Source: Alcaligenaceae bacterium | GTDB taxonomy: Bacteria; Pseudomonadota; Gammaproteobacteria; Burkholderiales; Burkholderiaceae_B | Length of the DNA stretch: 47,348 bases | Direction: 5' to 3' | Assembly: GCA_947379755.1 (NCBI GenBank) | Contig: CANCOC010000017.1 | Coordinates: forward strand, 1 to 47,348 | Shown: one piece after another, positions 23,864 to 33,818 of the stretch | Layout: each line of letters begins with the position of its first letter | Position numbering within the stretch: the stretch's first letter is position 1 | The notes under the pieces: model-generated | What the model was told of the DNA's origin: nothing | The model's input: only the letters and a program-made list of their open reading frames with translations | Databases searched by the model: none | Translations under genes and position numbers: made by a program

Positions 23864-24661
23864 TTAAAGTCGCGCTCGCAGATAATCGGCTTGTGATACG
23901 GACACTGAATCAGGTTTGAGCACGGCCTGTAGAAACTCTTTTGTGCGTGCTTCACGTGGTCGCTTAAAAATGACTTCTGGCGTGTCTGTTTCGATGATGC
24001 GTCCGGCATCCATCACTGCGACACGATCGGCGACTTCTTTGGCAAAACCCATTTCGTGCGTCACCACCATCATGGTCATGCCTTCACGGGCTAACAACTT
24101 CATCACATTCAGCACCTCACCGACGAGCTCAGGATCCAGTGCAGAAGTTGGCTCATCAAACAACATGACCTTCGGTTCCATGGCGAGTGCACGCGCAATC
24201 GCAACACGCTGCTTTTGTCCGCCTGACAGGCTTGCCGGCATTGCGTGTAATTTATCGCTTAAACCAACTTTTGCCAACAGCGCTTGCGCGCGCTCCTGTG
24301 CCTGTTTTTTGCTCAGTCCAGACAGCGTCACCGGACCAACAGTCACATTGTCCATCACGGACAAGTGGGGAAATAAATTAAACGATTGAAAGACCATGCC
24401 CACTTGTGTGCGCAAACGATTGAGCCGCTGCTCCCCGAGCATGACGCCTTCATCAATCAGGCGTTCCCCACAAATATCGACGGTACCAGCCTGAGCGCGT
24501 TCCAAACCATTGCAGCAGCGCAATAAAGTACTTTTACCAGATCCGCTTGGACCAATCACGACGACAACTTCGGACGGCAACACATCAAAATCTATGCCTT
24601 TGAGCACGTGATTAAAGCCAAATGATTTGGAAAGATGCCTGATGCGAATCATTTCATTCAT
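23864..24661 (-). CDS. Polar amino acid ABC transporter ATP-binding protein
   Basis: 265 residues. Walker [10 protein letters not shown], signature LSGGQKQR, Walker [15 protein letters not shown] and H-loop VVTHEMGF are all intact. It belongs to the GlnQ/HisP group. It energises uptake through the permease encoded just upstream; the start overlaps the permease stop by four bases. Third gene of the binding protein-permease-ATPase operon. The amino acid transported cannot be told from sequence; glutamine-, arginine- or cystine-type importers share this make-up. Confidence 0.94.
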   Translation of the reverse strand: MNEMIRIRHLSKSFGFNHVLKGIDFDVLPSEVVVVIGPSGSGKSTLLRCCNGLERAQAGTVDICGERLIDEGVMLGEQRLNRLRTQVGMVFQSFNLFPHLSVMDNVTVGPVTLSGLSKKQAQERAQALLAKVGLSDKLHAMPASLSGGQKQRVAIARALAMEPKVMLFDEPTSALDPELVGEVLNVMKLLAREGMTMMVVTHEMGFAKEVADRVAVMDAGRIIETDTPEVIFKRPREARTKEFLQAVLKPDSVSVSQADYLRARL

Positions 24662-25326
24662 TGCACCATCCCTCCCGCACGCAGGCGTTTTTCGACCAGG
24701 CGCAGGACACCTGCAGTTGTACTGGTCAACACAAGGTAAATCAACGCAACAACCAGATATACCTCAAGAGATCGGTAAGTGACGCTAATGATTTTTTGAC
24801 CTTCGTGCATCAGATCATGAATTGTCAGCAACGAAACGAGTGCGGAATTTTTAATCAGGGCAATAAACTCATTACCAAGCGGAGGAATCATCCTGACAAT
24901 CGCCTGTGGAATGATGATTTTACGCATCGACTGAAAGGCCGACATACCAAGTGAGCGTGCTGCTTCGTTCTGACCACGATCAACGGACTGAATCGCACCG
25001 CGAACGATTTCAGAGACATAGGCACCAGAATACAGACCCAAACCGATAATGCCACAAGCCATCGCAGGCAGCATCAGACCGAATTGCGGCAGGCCAAAGA
25101 ACCAGATGAATAACTGGACAAGCAATGGTGTTCCACGAAAGAACAATAGATAGGCAGAACAAAAAACGTATACGACTCGCCGCTCAGGATTGAGTCTGCC
25201 GATCCCGATGAGCAAACCGATCAGGCACCCCAGCAACAAGGCAGCCGCAGTCACCTGGACAGTGACCATGGCGCCATCGAGCAACATTTTCCAGTCAGCA
25301 AAGACCGGAGAAAAATCCAGAATCAT
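24658..25326 (-). CDS. Polar amino acid ABC transporter permease
   Basis: 222 residues of the HisM/GlnP type, with an N-terminal segment at about 18-40 and further membrane spans. The cytoplasmic EAA-loop reads [23 protein letters not shown]. It forms the inner-membrane channel. Start and stop overlap the binding protein and ATPase genes by four bases each. Confidence 0.94.
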   Translation of the reverse strand: MILDFSPVFADWKMLLDGAMVTVQVTAAALLLGCLIGLLIGIGRLNPERRVVYVFCSAYLLFFRGTPLLVQLFIWFFGLPQFGLMLPAMACGIIGLGLYSGAYVSEIVRGAIQSVDRGQNEAARSLGMSAFQSMRKIIIPQAIVRMIPPLGNEFIALIKNSALVSLLTIHDLMHEGQKIISVTYRSLEVYLVVALIYLVLTSTTAGVLRLVEKRLRAGGMVQ

Positions 25327-26069
25327 TTAGACGTGGACTCAAACCACTTGGCAACAAGCTTGTCGTAGATGCCATTTGCCTTGATTTTTTTCAGAGCGGC
25401 ATTTACAGCCTCAGTGGTAGCAGGCTGGTTTTTTGGCAAAGCCATGCCGTACTCTTCAGTTGTGATCTGTTCGGCCAGAACAGTCATATCAGGATGGCTT
25501 TGTGCATAGAGTTTTGCAGCAGGCTTTCCTGTCACAGCAGCGTCAGCCCGACCGATCTGGGCAAGGTTGAACATTTCCTGGTTTTTTTCAACTTCAACCC
25601 GTTCAGCTTTGGGGAAGTTATCTTTCAGGAACTGGACCGACTTTGTTCCGACCTGGACAGCGACTTTTTTACCATCAAGATCTTTTAATGTCTTGATCGG
25701 ACCAGACTTCTTGGTCAGAACAACCAGGCCGCCTGCGTAGTACGGATCAGTAAAGTCAACAACCTTACGGCGTTCATCTGTGATGTAGATCGCTGACATT
25801 GCCATATCCGCACGACCGGATTGCAGGGCTGGGATCAGGCCTTTGAAGTCAATATCGATCCATTCAATTTTGCGACCCATCTCTTTACCAAGTGCTTCAA
25901 CCAGATCAATATCAAATCCCGTACGCTGGCCATCCTTGACAAACTCCATGGGAGGAAACGTTGCATCTGTCACCACACGCAAGGGCGTATTTTGAGCAAC
26001 CGCCAGACCGGAGGTTAAAACAGATACCAACACCAGACCCTTGACTAATAAACGTAAGTTTTTAAACAT
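25323..26069 (-). CDS. Polar amino acid ABC transporter periplasmic binding protein
   Basis: 248 residues from the ATG at 26069, supported by AAGGA seven bases upstream; an ATG 12 codons earlier has no such site. Signal peptide to about AVAQ. Family motifs: RVVTDATFPPMEFVKDGQRTGFDIDLVEALGKEMGRK, then GRADMAMSAIYITDERRKVVDFTDPYY. It delivers an amino acid to the downstream permease/ATPase. First gene of the operon. Confidence 0.94.
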   Translation of the reverse strand: MFKNLRLLVKGLVLVSVLTSGLAVAQNTPLRVVTDATFPPMEFVKDGQRTGFDIDLVEALGKEMGRKIEWIDIDFKGLIPALQSGRADMAMSAIYITDERRKVVDFTDPYYAGGLVVLTKKSGPIKTLKDLDGKKVAVQVGTKSVQFLKDNFPKAERVEVEKNQEMFNLAQIGRADAAVTGKPAAKLYAQSHPDMTVLAEQITTEEYGMALPKNQPATTEAVNAALKKIKANGIYDKLVAKWFESTSK

Positions 26070-26142
26070 GCTGTATTCCTTGTGGGCAACGATTGGTTGA
26101 TTCATTCAATCCGGATATGGATCAATTGCATTCAAATAAGTG

Positions 26143-26841
26143 CTATTTGTTCGATTTTCGGTCTTGCACGACCTTTTCGAGGGCGCGCGCTAACGCATCT
26201 TTACCCTTGGAGCGTGCCATGTCAATGGAATCTTGTGCTTTGAGATTCGAAGCGAGCGGATCAGCACCAGCGTTAATCAGCAACTGCACCGTTTCAAGAC
26301 TGTCAGTCTGCACTGCAAGCAGTAGAGCTGTGTCACCTTCGGGAGAGATTTCATTGACTTGCGCTCCGTTCGCCAACAAAAGTTTAACTACGGCTGCCTG
26401 CCCTTTCACGCTTGCATAGTGCAAGGGTGTCCAGCCTGACTTGTTAACTTTCGCCCCTCTTGCGATCAGTTTTTGCGCACGCGCTGCATCTCCAACCAAT
26501 GCAACGTACATCAAAGGCGATTCATCAAACTGATTACCCAGATTGACATCAGTTTTAGGATCGGCAAGGATGACATCAAAGGTTTTCCAGGCCTGGTCCC
26601 GAACCGCCTGCATCAGTGCCGGTTGTTGCTTGTTATTGACCGTATTCGGATTCAGACCAGCTTTCAGCAGTTCTTGCACGTCCTGAGCTTTGTCGTTGGT
26701 GATGTAAACCCACACATCCGCAGGATTTGCAGCAATGGCTACCTGGCTGACAAGCCCCAGGCCGGTAAAGCCCCCCGCCAGGAAGGCAAAGTACAACATG
26801 AATTGAGTGATGCGTTTAAGTGAGGATGTAGGTTTTGTCAT
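26143..26841 (-). CDS. Ankyrin-repeat protein with a signal anchor
   Basis: 232 residues from the ATG at 26841 (no clear ribosome site; an in-frame TTG lies at 26859). An N-terminal hydrophobic segment (FMLYFAFLAGGFTGLGLVSQVAIAA) is followed by about five ankyrin repeats, clearest at SGWTPLHYASVKGQAAVVKLLLANGAQVN and EGDTALLLAVQTDSLETVQLLINAGAD. Probably a periplasmic protein-binding scaffold. An ankyrin gene beside tatD is common in this group of bacteria. It is separated from tatD by 76 bases of nearly pure A/T. Confidence 0.88.
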   Translation of the reverse strand: MTKPTSSLKRITQFMLYFAFLAGGFTGLGLVSQVAIAANPADVWVYITNDKAQDVQELLKAGLNPNTVNNKQQPALMQAVRDQAWKTFDVILADPKTDVNLGNQFDESPLMYVALVGDAARAQKLIARGAKVNKSGWTPLHYASVKGQAAVVKLLLANGAQVNEISPEGDTALLLAVQTDSLETVQLLINAGADPLASNLKAQDSIDMARSKGKDALARALEKVVQDRKSNK

Positions 26842-26917
26842 GATGGGTAGATAGATCAATTTAGAGAGAATAAATTAATTTAAATAAATCAAATTAAACA
26901 AATTACTTTAAAAGTAT

Positions 26918-27697
26918 TTAATTAAGTTTATTGGATATCTTGCTGAATAAATTGAAGAAATTATCTGTGGATGCATTTTCAATCTCTTTTAGAGTCACCC
27001 CTCGTAATTCAGCAATTTTTTCTGCAACGTGAATAACTTTAGAAGGATCATTCAACTTGCCGCGATGAGGGACTGGAGCAAGGTAAGGCGAGTCCGTTTC
27101 GATCAGTATCCGGTCCAGCTGAATATTTTTAGCGACCTCCTGTAAGGCGACGGCGTTCTTGAACGTCACGATGCCAGAAAAAGAGATATAAAAGTTCATG
27201 TCCATTGCTGCCTGGGCGACCTCCCAGGATTCGGTAAAGCAATGCATGACGCCACCAAACTCTTGCGCCCCCTCTTCTCGCATGATTTTAAGGGTGTCTT
27301 CAGCTGAAGACCGCGTGTGGATGATCAAAGGCAGACGCGACTGCCTGGAGGCCTGGATATGGCGCCTGAAGCGTGCACGCTGCCAGTCCAGGTCACCCTG
27401 CAGGCGAAAATAATCCAGACCGGTTTCACCTATTGCGACAACCTTTGGGTGCGCACTCCGATTCACCAGGTCATCTACGGTGGGCTCAACTGTATCTTCG
27501 TAATCGGGATGAACACCAACGGAGGCCCACAATGCAGAATGTTGCTCAACGAGCTGGATTAAACCAGGCCAGTCAGGAAGATTCACGCTCACGCACAGGG
27601 CGTGGGAGACGTGATTAGTTTGCATGCGTTGCAAAATATCAGGCATCTGAGCGGCAAGCGCGGGGAAATCTACATGGCAGTGAGAATCTACGAACAT
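26918..27697 (-). CDS. tatD: TatD-family metal-dependent deoxyribonuclease
   Basis: 259 residues. A TIM-barrel metal site is visible: DSHCHVDF, GETGLDYF, LIIHTRSS, VMHCFTES and IETDSPYLAP. TatD/YcfH enzymes are 3'-5' nucleases acting on DNA or RNA and on misfolded-DNA repair intermediates. It lies downstream of holB in the same direction with 52 bases between, as in many betaproteobacteria. The C-terminal end (NFFNLFSKISNKLN) is unusually AT-rich. Confidence 0.93.
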   Translation of the reverse strand: MFVDSHCHVDFPALAAQMPDILQRMQTNHVSHALCVSVNLPDWPGLIQLVEQHSALWASVGVHPDYEDTVEPTVDDLVNRSAHPKVVAIGETGLDYFRLQGDLDWQRARFRRHIQASRQSRLPLIIHTRSSAEDTLKIMREEGAQEFGGVMHCFTESWEVAQAAMDMNFYISFSGIVTFKNAVALQEVAKNIQLDRILIETDSPYLAPVPHRGKLNDPSKVIHVAEKIAELRGVTLKEIENASTDNFFNLFSKISNKLN

Positions 27698-27749
27698 CAG
27701 GTTGGATCATCCAGACAGGCAAAGTGGGGTGACAAATGTTAAAGGCTGT

Positions 27750-28832
27750 TTATGGCCGTTTTTTTTGAGCTAAGAGACACGTTGTTGCGATCCGTTGCAG
27801 AACGGCATGCGCAAATAGCTTAGCGCTGAGGGGGTGTCCCGCAACACGTCTTTGGGCATTGATAAAGTTCGCCAGGTCACTCAGAGAAGATCCCGCGGAC
27901 ACACCGACCAGTTTGGTGAGTGAAGCCTGCAGTGCAGGAAAATACCGGCATGACAGGCCATTGGCTACAAGCAACAGGTCAACGGCAAGGCGCTGCAGAG
28001 GGTCCAGCCACTGGGCTGCGGTATTTTTAGAAATCATGTCAGCAAGTGCACCGATATCAGGCATCGAGCCCTGGGCAAGAGTGCTGAGAAAGCCTTTTAG
28101 CCAGTCAGGGCATGGCTGATCGCCCAGGGCAGACATTTTTTTTGCGAGCAAGGGTGCGCCACCACAGGCAGCCAACCAGTCATCGGCCTGCCTGACCCCC
28201 TGCTCGACCAGCCAGCCATGAGCCACTTCAGGAGATGGCGTAGCAAGTGGCAATCGCCGGCAACGCGACAACAAAGTGGGCAGGAGTCGGTCCGGCGCAT
28301 CGGCTACCAGCAAAAATACCGTTGATGGAGGCGGTTCCTCGAGCACTTTGAGCAGAGCATTGCCAGAGATGCCATTGAGCGACTCTGCCGGATAAATGAG
28401 AGCAACACGCCAGCCACCCCGGTGCGTAGCGTTGTTGAACCAAGGTTCCAGCCCGCGAATCTGTTCAACCCGAATTTCCTTTGAAGGCGCGCGTTTAGCC
28501 GCTGCGCCTGTTTCTGTAACCGCGCCCCCCTCACCCACAGTTTCGTCACTTTCCTGATCTGCGCCTTCTTCCAGTGCCATTGCCTCTGGACGAATCTTCT
28601 TTAAATCCGGGTGATGCCCTAGCGCTACCCAGCCACAAGCCAGGCATTTGCCGCAGGCCATCCCCTCAATCGGATCTTCGCACAGCAACGCAGCAGCTGC
28701 GGCCCAGGCGAATTCTCTTTTTCCGATCCCCGCCAGTCCATGCACCAGCCAGGCGTGCGCAAAGCGTTCACGGTGACCGAGCCATTGCCGGGCAATATCC
28801 TGATGCCAGGGAAGAAAGGTGGCAGTACTCAT
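27750..28832 (-). CDS. holB: DNA polymerase III delta-prime subunit
   Basis: 360 residues. A clamp-loader fold with a degenerate P-loop ([12 protein letters not shown]), a four-Cys zinc module (CEDP...CGKCLAC), and [40 protein letters not shown] including the SRC motif. A charged insertion (about 85-112, rich in Glu and Ala) is unusual. It works in the sliding-clamp loader. The start overlaps the tmk stop by four bases. Confidence 0.94.
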   Translation of the reverse strand: MSTATFLPWHQDIARQWLGHRERFAHAWLVHGLAGIGKREFAWAAAAALLCEDPIEGMACGKCLACGWVALGHHPDLKKIRPEAMALEEGADQESDETVGEGGAVTETGAAAKRAPSKEIRVEQIRGLEPWFNNATHRGGWRVALIYPAESLNGISGNALLKVLEEPPPSTVFLLVADAPDRLLPTLLSRCRRLPLATPSPEVAHGWLVEQGVRQADDWLAACGGAPLLAKKMSALGDQPCPDWLKGFLSTLAQGSMPDIGALADMISKNTAAQWLDPLQRLAVDLLLVANGLSCRYFPALQASLTKLVGVSAGSSLSDLANFINAQRRVAGHPLSAKLFAHAVLQRIATTCLLAQKKRP

Positions 28833-29464
28833 GCCTGTACGCCAGAGCGTACAAGCAACGCTATGTGCCGGGTGAGTTCGGCACGAATCTGTTCGATGGA
28901 CCGATTCGAATCTATACGTTTGATGCGCGCGGGATCCTGTTGTGCACGCGCCAGATAGACCGCACGGGTTCGCTCAAAAAAATCGTCCCCTTGCTGCTCA
29001 AACCTGTCCTGATCGCGGGTGCGGTTCAGGCGCTCGCGTGCCACCTCAAGAGGCACATCAAAGAGCCAGGTGCAGTCTGGCTGTATATCCGCGTGTAGCC
29101 ATTGCTCAAGCGCGGCGATGCGTTCAACACCGAGCTGACGTCCTCCACCCTGGTATGCAAAGGTCGCATCGGTAAATCGATCACAGACCACCCATACTCC
29201 ATCGGCCAGGCAAGGCTCAATCACTGTGCGCAAGTGTTCGGCACGTGCAGCAAACATCAGCAATGTCTCGCACTCCAGATGCATCTGGTCGTGCAACAGG
29301 ATTTCACGCAATTTTTCACCGATGGGCGTGCCACCAGGCTCGCGGGTTGATAACACCTCTAAACCGTGATTTTCAAGTGTATCGACCAGCCACTGGACAT
29401 GGGTGCTTTTACCAGCACCATCCACGCCTTCAAGGGTTAGGAATTTTCCGCGGGAAAGGTTCAA
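28829..29464 (-). CDS. tmk: Thymidylate kinase
   Basis: 211 residues. P-loop [10 protein letters not shown], the DRX motif [16 protein letters not shown] and the LID region [14 protein letters not shown] are present. It phosphorylates dTMP to dTDP. It overlaps mltG upstream and holB downstream by four bases each, forming a tight mltG-tmk-holB operon. Confidence 0.96.
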   Translation of the reverse strand: MNLSRGKFLTLEGVDGAGKSTHVQWLVDTLENHGLEVLSTREPGGTPIGEKLREILLHDQMHLECETLLMFAARAEHLRTVIEPCLADGVWVVCDRFTDATFAYQGGGRQLGVERIAALEQWLHADIQPDCTWLFDVPLEVARERLNRTRDQDRFEQQGDDFFERTRAVYLARAQQDPARIKRIDSNRSIEQIRAELTRHIALLVRSGVQA

Positions 29465-30507
29465 GGCTTACGTCCCAATATATAAGTCGATACATTTTTA
29501 TTGTGCTCAGGTAGCGTAGTCGAAAACGCACTGCTGCCATCGCCCCTGGACACAAAATACAGATAGGAGTGCTTTTCTGGCTGCAATGCTGCATTCAGTG
29601 CAGCGCGCCCAACACTCGCAATGGGGCTTGGTGGAAGCCCCAGTCGCGTATAAGTATTCCAGGGCGTGTCAGTCTGGAGATCCTGTTTTCGGATTTTGCC
29701 CGCATACACTTCCCCCATTCCGTAGATAACAGTCGGGTCTGTCTGGAGTGGCATGTTTAAACGTAGCCGGTTAATAAATACACCGGCAATGCGATTACGG
29801 TCTGTTGATTTGCCAGTCTCTTTTTCGATGATTGAGGCAAGTATCAACGCCTCATATGGCGTCTTGAGTGGCAAATCTGGCTGCCTGGATTCCCAGGCAC
29901 GCGCAAGAACTCCTTGCTGGGCGTGTACGGCCCGCTGCAGGATTTCAAGATCCGTCGTCCCGATAGGAAAAATATACGTATCCGGAAACAATAATCCCTC
30001 AACGTAGCGAACGCTCGTAGCAGGCTGTTCTCCCAGAATATCAATTGCCGGCTCCCCCAGCCGCTGAATCAAGTCCGCATCACTGACACCAGAAAGTGTT
30101 TGCCTGACGTCCGGATGCTGGCTGAGCGCCGCACGAATCTGCCTGAGATTCCAGCCCTCGACAATTGTGAGCTGACGCTGCGTCATATCGCCTTGTGCCA
30201 TGCGTTTAAGTACCAGCCACGCGCTATCGCCGCGTCGTACCTGATATCCGCCAGCCTTCAGTGTTTTATCCAGCTCTCCCAGTCGAGCCATCGCAACAAA
30301 GCCCTGGGTATTCACGGAGATTCCAGCCTGATTCAGCAGCTTTGAAATGCTTGCGGGGGTCGCGCCCGGTGGGACAAGAATATCAACTTTTTCAGTCGGC
30401 AGGGCAAGTGGCCGGTGCGCCCAATAATAGGCCGCACCAAACGCTGCCGCGGCCGCAAGCAGTAGAGGCAAGAAAACGAAAAGGAGGATTCTGGAGAAGG
30501 TGTTCAT
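29461..30507 (-). CDS. mltG: Endolytic murein transglycosylase MltG
   Basis: 348 residues. One N-terminal membrane segment (about 6-29), a LysM-like region and the YceG catalytic domain with [12 protein letters not shown] (catalytic Glu) and [23 protein letters not shown]. It cuts nascent peptidoglycan glycan strands at the inner membrane. First gene of the mltG-tmk-holB set and divergent from ygfZ. Confidence 0.95.
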   Translation of the reverse strand: MNTFSRILLFVFLPLLLAAAAAFGAAYYWAHRPLALPTEKVDILVPPGATPASISKLLNQAGISVNTQGFVAMARLGELDKTLKAGGYQVRRGDSAWLVLKRMAQGDMTQRQLTIVEGWNLRQIRAALSQHPDVRQTLSGVSDADLIQRLGEPAIDILGEQPATSVRYVEGLLFPDTYIFPIGTTDLEILQRAVHAQQGVLARAWESRQPDLPLKTPYEALILASIIEKETGKSTDRNRIAGVFINRLRLNMPLQTDPTVIYGMGEVYAGKIRKQDLQTDTPWNTYTRLGLPPSPIASVGRAALNAALQPEKHSYLYFVSRGDGSSAFSTTLPEHNKNVSTYILGRKP

Positions 30508-30599
30508 ACCCGTACTATTTTAACAACGTATGGCGAGTAGACGGATCAAGCGCAAACAGATTACATAAGATCCCGAATTTCCACTTTCCCAAAGGGAAA

Positions 30600-30628
30600 T
30601 TGACTGCGTCACCGTCCGGCATTGTTAT
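30600..30628 (+). promoter_or_regulatory. Candidate promoter for ygfZ, giving a nearly leaderless message
   Basis: TTGACT (30600-30605), 17 bases, TGTTAT (30623-30628). The ygfZ ATG begins ten bases after the -10 box, so transcription would start within a few bases of the start codon. This agrees with the absence of a Shine-Dalgarno sequence there. Confidence 0.4.
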
Positions 30629-30637
30629 GATTCAAGC

Positions 30638-31678
30638 ATGACACAAACACTGAGCGCCCAATCCTTGAAAAACGATGCACCTCCCGGTGCCCTGCCCGTA
30701 GCGAGCCTGTACGAGTTGCCGGAGCTGTCCGTCCTGAACATCAGCGGAGCAGACGCGGTCACTTTTATCCAGGGACAGGTCACCAATGACATCGCGGGTG
30801 CAGATCTGGGCACATCGCGGTTGGCGGGATACTGTACGGCTCAGGGACGGCTGCTTGCTACCATGGTGATGGTACATATGCCTGTTGTCGCAAACGACCC
30901 ACCGGCATTATCCGTATTAATCAGGCAAGATATCGCTGAATCTGTCGTCAAACGTCTGAAAATGTTCGTGATGCGCGCAAAAGTCAGTATCACAAGCTCA
31001 CCCCTGAGCGTCTCAGGGGTGAGCACCACCCAAGAGGGGCTCGCGCAGTTAGAGTCCTTGCTTGGGCACCCACTTCCAACCACTGCCTGGCAGGCTCGGC
31101 ATCACCCAACGGGAGTCTGGATTGCCGCAGCACAAAGTGCCGCACAACCTGCTCAGTTGCGTTGGTGGTGGCTGACGGATATATCCCATACATCCGTCAA
31201 GGAAGGGTTGAAAAACACTCTTGCATTGCGTCCCACGGCTGCCTGGCACGCGCAGGATATTGAGGCGGGTCTTCCCTGGGTGACAGCAGCCACTCAGGAT
31301 CTGTTTATTCCCCAGACACTGAATCTGGATCTGATTGAGGGTGTGAGCTTTACAAAGGGTTGCTACCCTGGCCAGGAAATCGTCGCGCGCAGTCACTATC
31401 GTGGCACGGTCAAGCGGCGCATGGCGCTGGGGACGATTGCAGCTGAGCATAACCAGGCTCCGGCATCAGTCCTGCCGGGTGCGGATATATTTGATCGCTC
31501 ACGTGAGGATCAACCCTGCGGACGCATTGTGAACGCTGCGACTGTAGAAAACACCACTTTTGTATTGTTTGAGGCAACTTTCGAAGCTGTCGATCACGAT
31601 GCGCTGTGCGTAGCAAGCGTCACAGGCCCGCCACTCAGCACGCACCCCCTGCCTTACCCTACACGTCCCCAGTCTTAA
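30638..31678 (+). CDS. ygfZ: YgfZ/GcvT-like folate-binding iron-sulfur cluster protein
   Basis: 346 residues. A GcvT-type fold with FIQGQVTNDI near the start and the hallmark KGCYPGQEIVARSHYRG around residue 245, whose Cys is required in the family. It supports repair or assembly of certain Fe-S enzymes such as MiaB, using tetrahydrofolate. The start has no ribosome site. Divergent from mltG, an arrangement typical of betaproteobacteria. Confidence 0.93.
   Translation: MTQTLSAQSLKNDAPPGALPVASLYELPELSVLNISGADAVTFIQGQVTNDIAGADLGTSRLAGYCTAQGRLLATMVMVHMPVVANDPPALSVLIRQDIAESVVKRLKMFVMRAKVSITSSPLSVSGVSTTQEGLAQLESLLGHPLPTTAWQARHHPTGVWIAAAQSAAQPAQLRWWWLTDISHTSVKEGLKNTLALRPTAAWHAQDIEAGLPWVTAATQDLFIPQTLNLDLIEGVSFTKGCYPGQEIVARSHYRGTVKRRMALGTIAAEHNQAPASVLPGADIFDRSREDQPCGRIVNAATVENTTFVLFEATFEAVDHDALCVASVTGPPLSTHPLPYPTRPQS
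30690..30697 (-). other. KOPS-type octamer pointing to dif
   Basis: GGGCAGGG on the minus strand, right of dif, inside ygfZ. The orientation is reversed relative to the left-side copies, as expected across the terminus. Confidence 0.45.
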
Positions 31679-31683
31679 TTCAA

Positions 31684-31712
31684 TTGCATGCCAGCGTCGC
31701 ACTGGCATGCAA
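31684..31712. terminator. Bidirectional hairpin between ygfZ and mmsB
   Basis: TTGCATGCCAG (31684-31694) and CTGGCATGCAA (31702-31712) form 11 perfect pairs with a seven-base loop between two converging genes. No T run follows on either strand. Confidence 0.6.
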
Positions 31713-31740
31713 GGACGAACGTGTTTGCCTCAAAAGCGCA

Positions 31741-32634
31741 TTATTTGTCAGCAGGTTTGATCATATTGACGATGCTGGAGAAATCCAGTTTGCCATTGCC
31801 CTGGGTACTGTGCAAGGCGTACATATTTCGCGCCAGCTCTCCAAGCGCGATCACGGAATGTGAACGCATGGCGGCCTCGGCTGCCAGCCCCAGATCCTTA
31901 AGCATGAGATCCACGCCAAAACCACCTGCATAGCCTTTTGCTGCCGGAACGTTATCCATGACGCCTGGCCAGGGATTGTAAAGTTCAGTGACCCAGTTGC
32001 GACCAGAGCTCCTGGATATGATGTCCGAGAGCACGCTAGGATCCAGTCCATTGGCTACGCCCAGTGCAAGCGCTTCGGCAGTTCCAGCCATGGTAATTCC
32101 GAGCAGCATATTGTTGGCAATTTTGGCGACCTGACCGGCACCAGCATCACCGGCATGAAAAATATTCTTTCCCATTTTTTCAAGATAAGGCCGTGCGCGC
32201 TCAAGCGCCTGAGCCTGACCGCCCACAATAAAAGTCAAGGTGCCAGCAATTGCACCACCCGTGCCACCCGACACGGGTGCATCGATCATGTGCAGGCCGA
32301 TGCTCTCGGCAGCCTGGGCGACCTTGCGCGATGCGGACGCAGCAATTGTGCTGCAGTCAATAATCAGCGCGTTGGGAGGAATATGCTTAAGCAGTCCTGC
32401 TTCACCCAGATACAGTGACTCGACATGCTGGCTTGCAGGCAGCATGGAAATCACCACATCAACCCCTGCAACGGCTTGCTCGGCGGACGCTGCCTGTTGC
32501 GCACCATCTTTAACTAAAACGGCAATCGCTGAGGGCACCAGATCAAACACTTTGAGCATATGCCCCGCTTTAATAAGATTCTGGGCCATTGGGCCGCCCA
32601 TATTACCCAGACCGATAAACCCGATCATGCTCAT
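31741..32634 (-). CDS. mmsB: 3-hydroxyisobutyrate dehydrogenase
   Basis: 297 residues. The NAD-binding start GFIGLGNMGGPMAQNLIKAGH, the substrate-site DAPVSGGTGGAIAGTLTFIVGG and the catalytic-Lys region GAGQVAKIANNM are typical. It oxidises 3-hydroxyisobutyrate to methylmalonate semialdehyde in valine degradation. It is the last of three overlapping genes (dehydrogenase, hydrolase, dehydrogenase). Confidence 0.95.
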   Translation of the reverse strand: MSMIGFIGLGNMGGPMAQNLIKAGHMLKVFDLVPSAIAVLVKDGAQQAASAEQAVAGVDVVISMLPASQHVESLYLGEAGLLKHIPPNALIIDCSTIAASASRKVAQAAESIGLHMIDAPVSGGTGGAIAGTLTFIVGGQAQALERARPYLEKMGKNIFHAGDAGAGQVAKIANNMLLGITMAGTAEALALGVANGLDPSVLSDIISRSSGRNWVTELYNPWPGVMDNVPAAKGYAGGFGVDLMLKDLGLAAEAAMRSHSVIALGELARNMYALHSTQGNGKLDFSSIVNMIKPADK

Positions 32635-33818
32635 GCTGACTCTCCTAATTGATCAAGCGGATGTTCATTTGCAGGAAAAGGAAGTGTGAAAAACTTCTCT
32701 ACCCACTCGGGCGTTGCCAGTTCAAGGGTTGCCGGATTCCATTTAGGCTGCTTGTCTTTATCGATCAGCAGGGCACGAATACCCTCTTCAAAGTCACCAT
32801 GAATGGTGCAAATCAAACCTGCCGCCCATTCAATTCGATAGGCCTCTGCCAGCGAAACATGCTTTGTGCGTTGCAGCAACGTGAATGTCAGTCTTGCAGA
32901 ACCTGGCGATCCAGCAGCAAGCGTTTTGGCAGCACGTGCAAGCCATGGGTCACTATCATCAGACAGCGCAAGAATATTTGAAACGATTTTTTCAAGACTG
33001 GAGCCATTGCATAAGCGCTGGATCCGGGCTTGATGGGTTTGCAAAGGACCAATGGCAGGAGCAGGTGGCACGCTGAGCTCATGCAGAATGCAGTTGAGAT
33101 GGTCATCGTTCATCACTCGTTTAGCATGATTCAAGGCAGATCCATCGCCTGTCTGCGGCACGCGCTCCCAGGCCTGTGAGGTCAGGCCGCTGATCAGCGC
33201 ATCCCAGGCCGTGCGCGGGACATGATAATCCGCCATACCCGCAAAAAGGGCATCTGAAGCACCGATCATGGCACCGGTCAGTCCCAGGAACAGCCCCGTT
33301 TTACCTGGCAGACGATTGAGCATCCATGTTCCGCCCACATCCGGAAACAAACCAATCGTGATTTCCGGCATCGCCAGTCTGGAGGTATCGGTCACAACAC
33401 GGTGGCTTGCTCCCATCATCAACCCCATCCCTCCACCCATGACAATTCCGTCGCCCCAAACCATGATGGGTTTTGGAAAGGTATGAATCCGATAATCGAG
33501 TGCGTATTCTTCGGCAAAAAATGTCCCAGCATAGCTGTCAGCTTTTGCGACTTTTGCAGTGTTTGCTGTCATGCTCTGATGGAGCGTATGCAGATCACCC
33601 CCTGCACAAAACGCCTTATCCCCGGCGCCTCGCATGATGATCAGTGCCAGATCCGGATCCTGCGCCCAGATTTCCAGGCGCGTGGCCAACAGACGCGTCA
33701 TTTCAAGCGACAGGCCATTGAGCGTCTTGGGAGTATTGAGGGTGGCAATGCCAACTCTGGTGCCATTCGAACAGTTGAATTCTTCAAACAATACGATATC
33801 ACTGGAAACTTCGCTCAT
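32631..33818 (-). CDS. 3-hydroxyisobutyryl-CoA hydrolase (enoyl-CoA hydratase/isomerase family)
   Basis: 395 residues, longer than ordinary crotonases and typical of HIBYL-CoA hydrolases. Motifs: DKAFCAGGDLHTLHQ (oxyanion hole), WGDGIVMGGGMGLMMGASHRVVTD and the diagnostic MPEITIGLFPDVGGTWML. It releases free 3-hydroxyisobutyrate from its CoA ester, which mmsB then oxidises. Overlaps both neighbours by four bases. Confidence 0.92.
   Translation of the reverse strand: MSEVSSDIVLFEEFNCSNGTRVGIATLNTPKTLNGLSLEMTRLLATRLEIWAQDPDLALIIMRGAGDKAFCAGGDLHTLHQSMTANTAKVAKADSYAGTFFAEEYALDYRIHTFPKPIMVWGDGIVMGGGMGLMMGASHRVVTDTSRLAMPEITIGLFPDVGGTWMLNRLPGKTGLFLGLTGAMIGASDALFAGMADYHVPRTAWDALISGLTSQAWERVPQTGDGSALNHAKRVMNDDHLNCILHELSVPPAPAIGPLQTHQARIQRLCNGSSLEKIVSNILALSDDSDPWLARAAKTLAAGSPGSARLTFTLLQRTKHVSLAEAYRIEWAAGLICTIHGDFEEGIRALLIDKDKQPKWNPATLELATPEWVEKFFTLPFPANEHPLDQLGESA

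Noticed and set aside
28574..29098. 174-codon plus-strand frame opposite holB/tmk
   Set aside because: It overlaps two certain essential genes and shows no family features.
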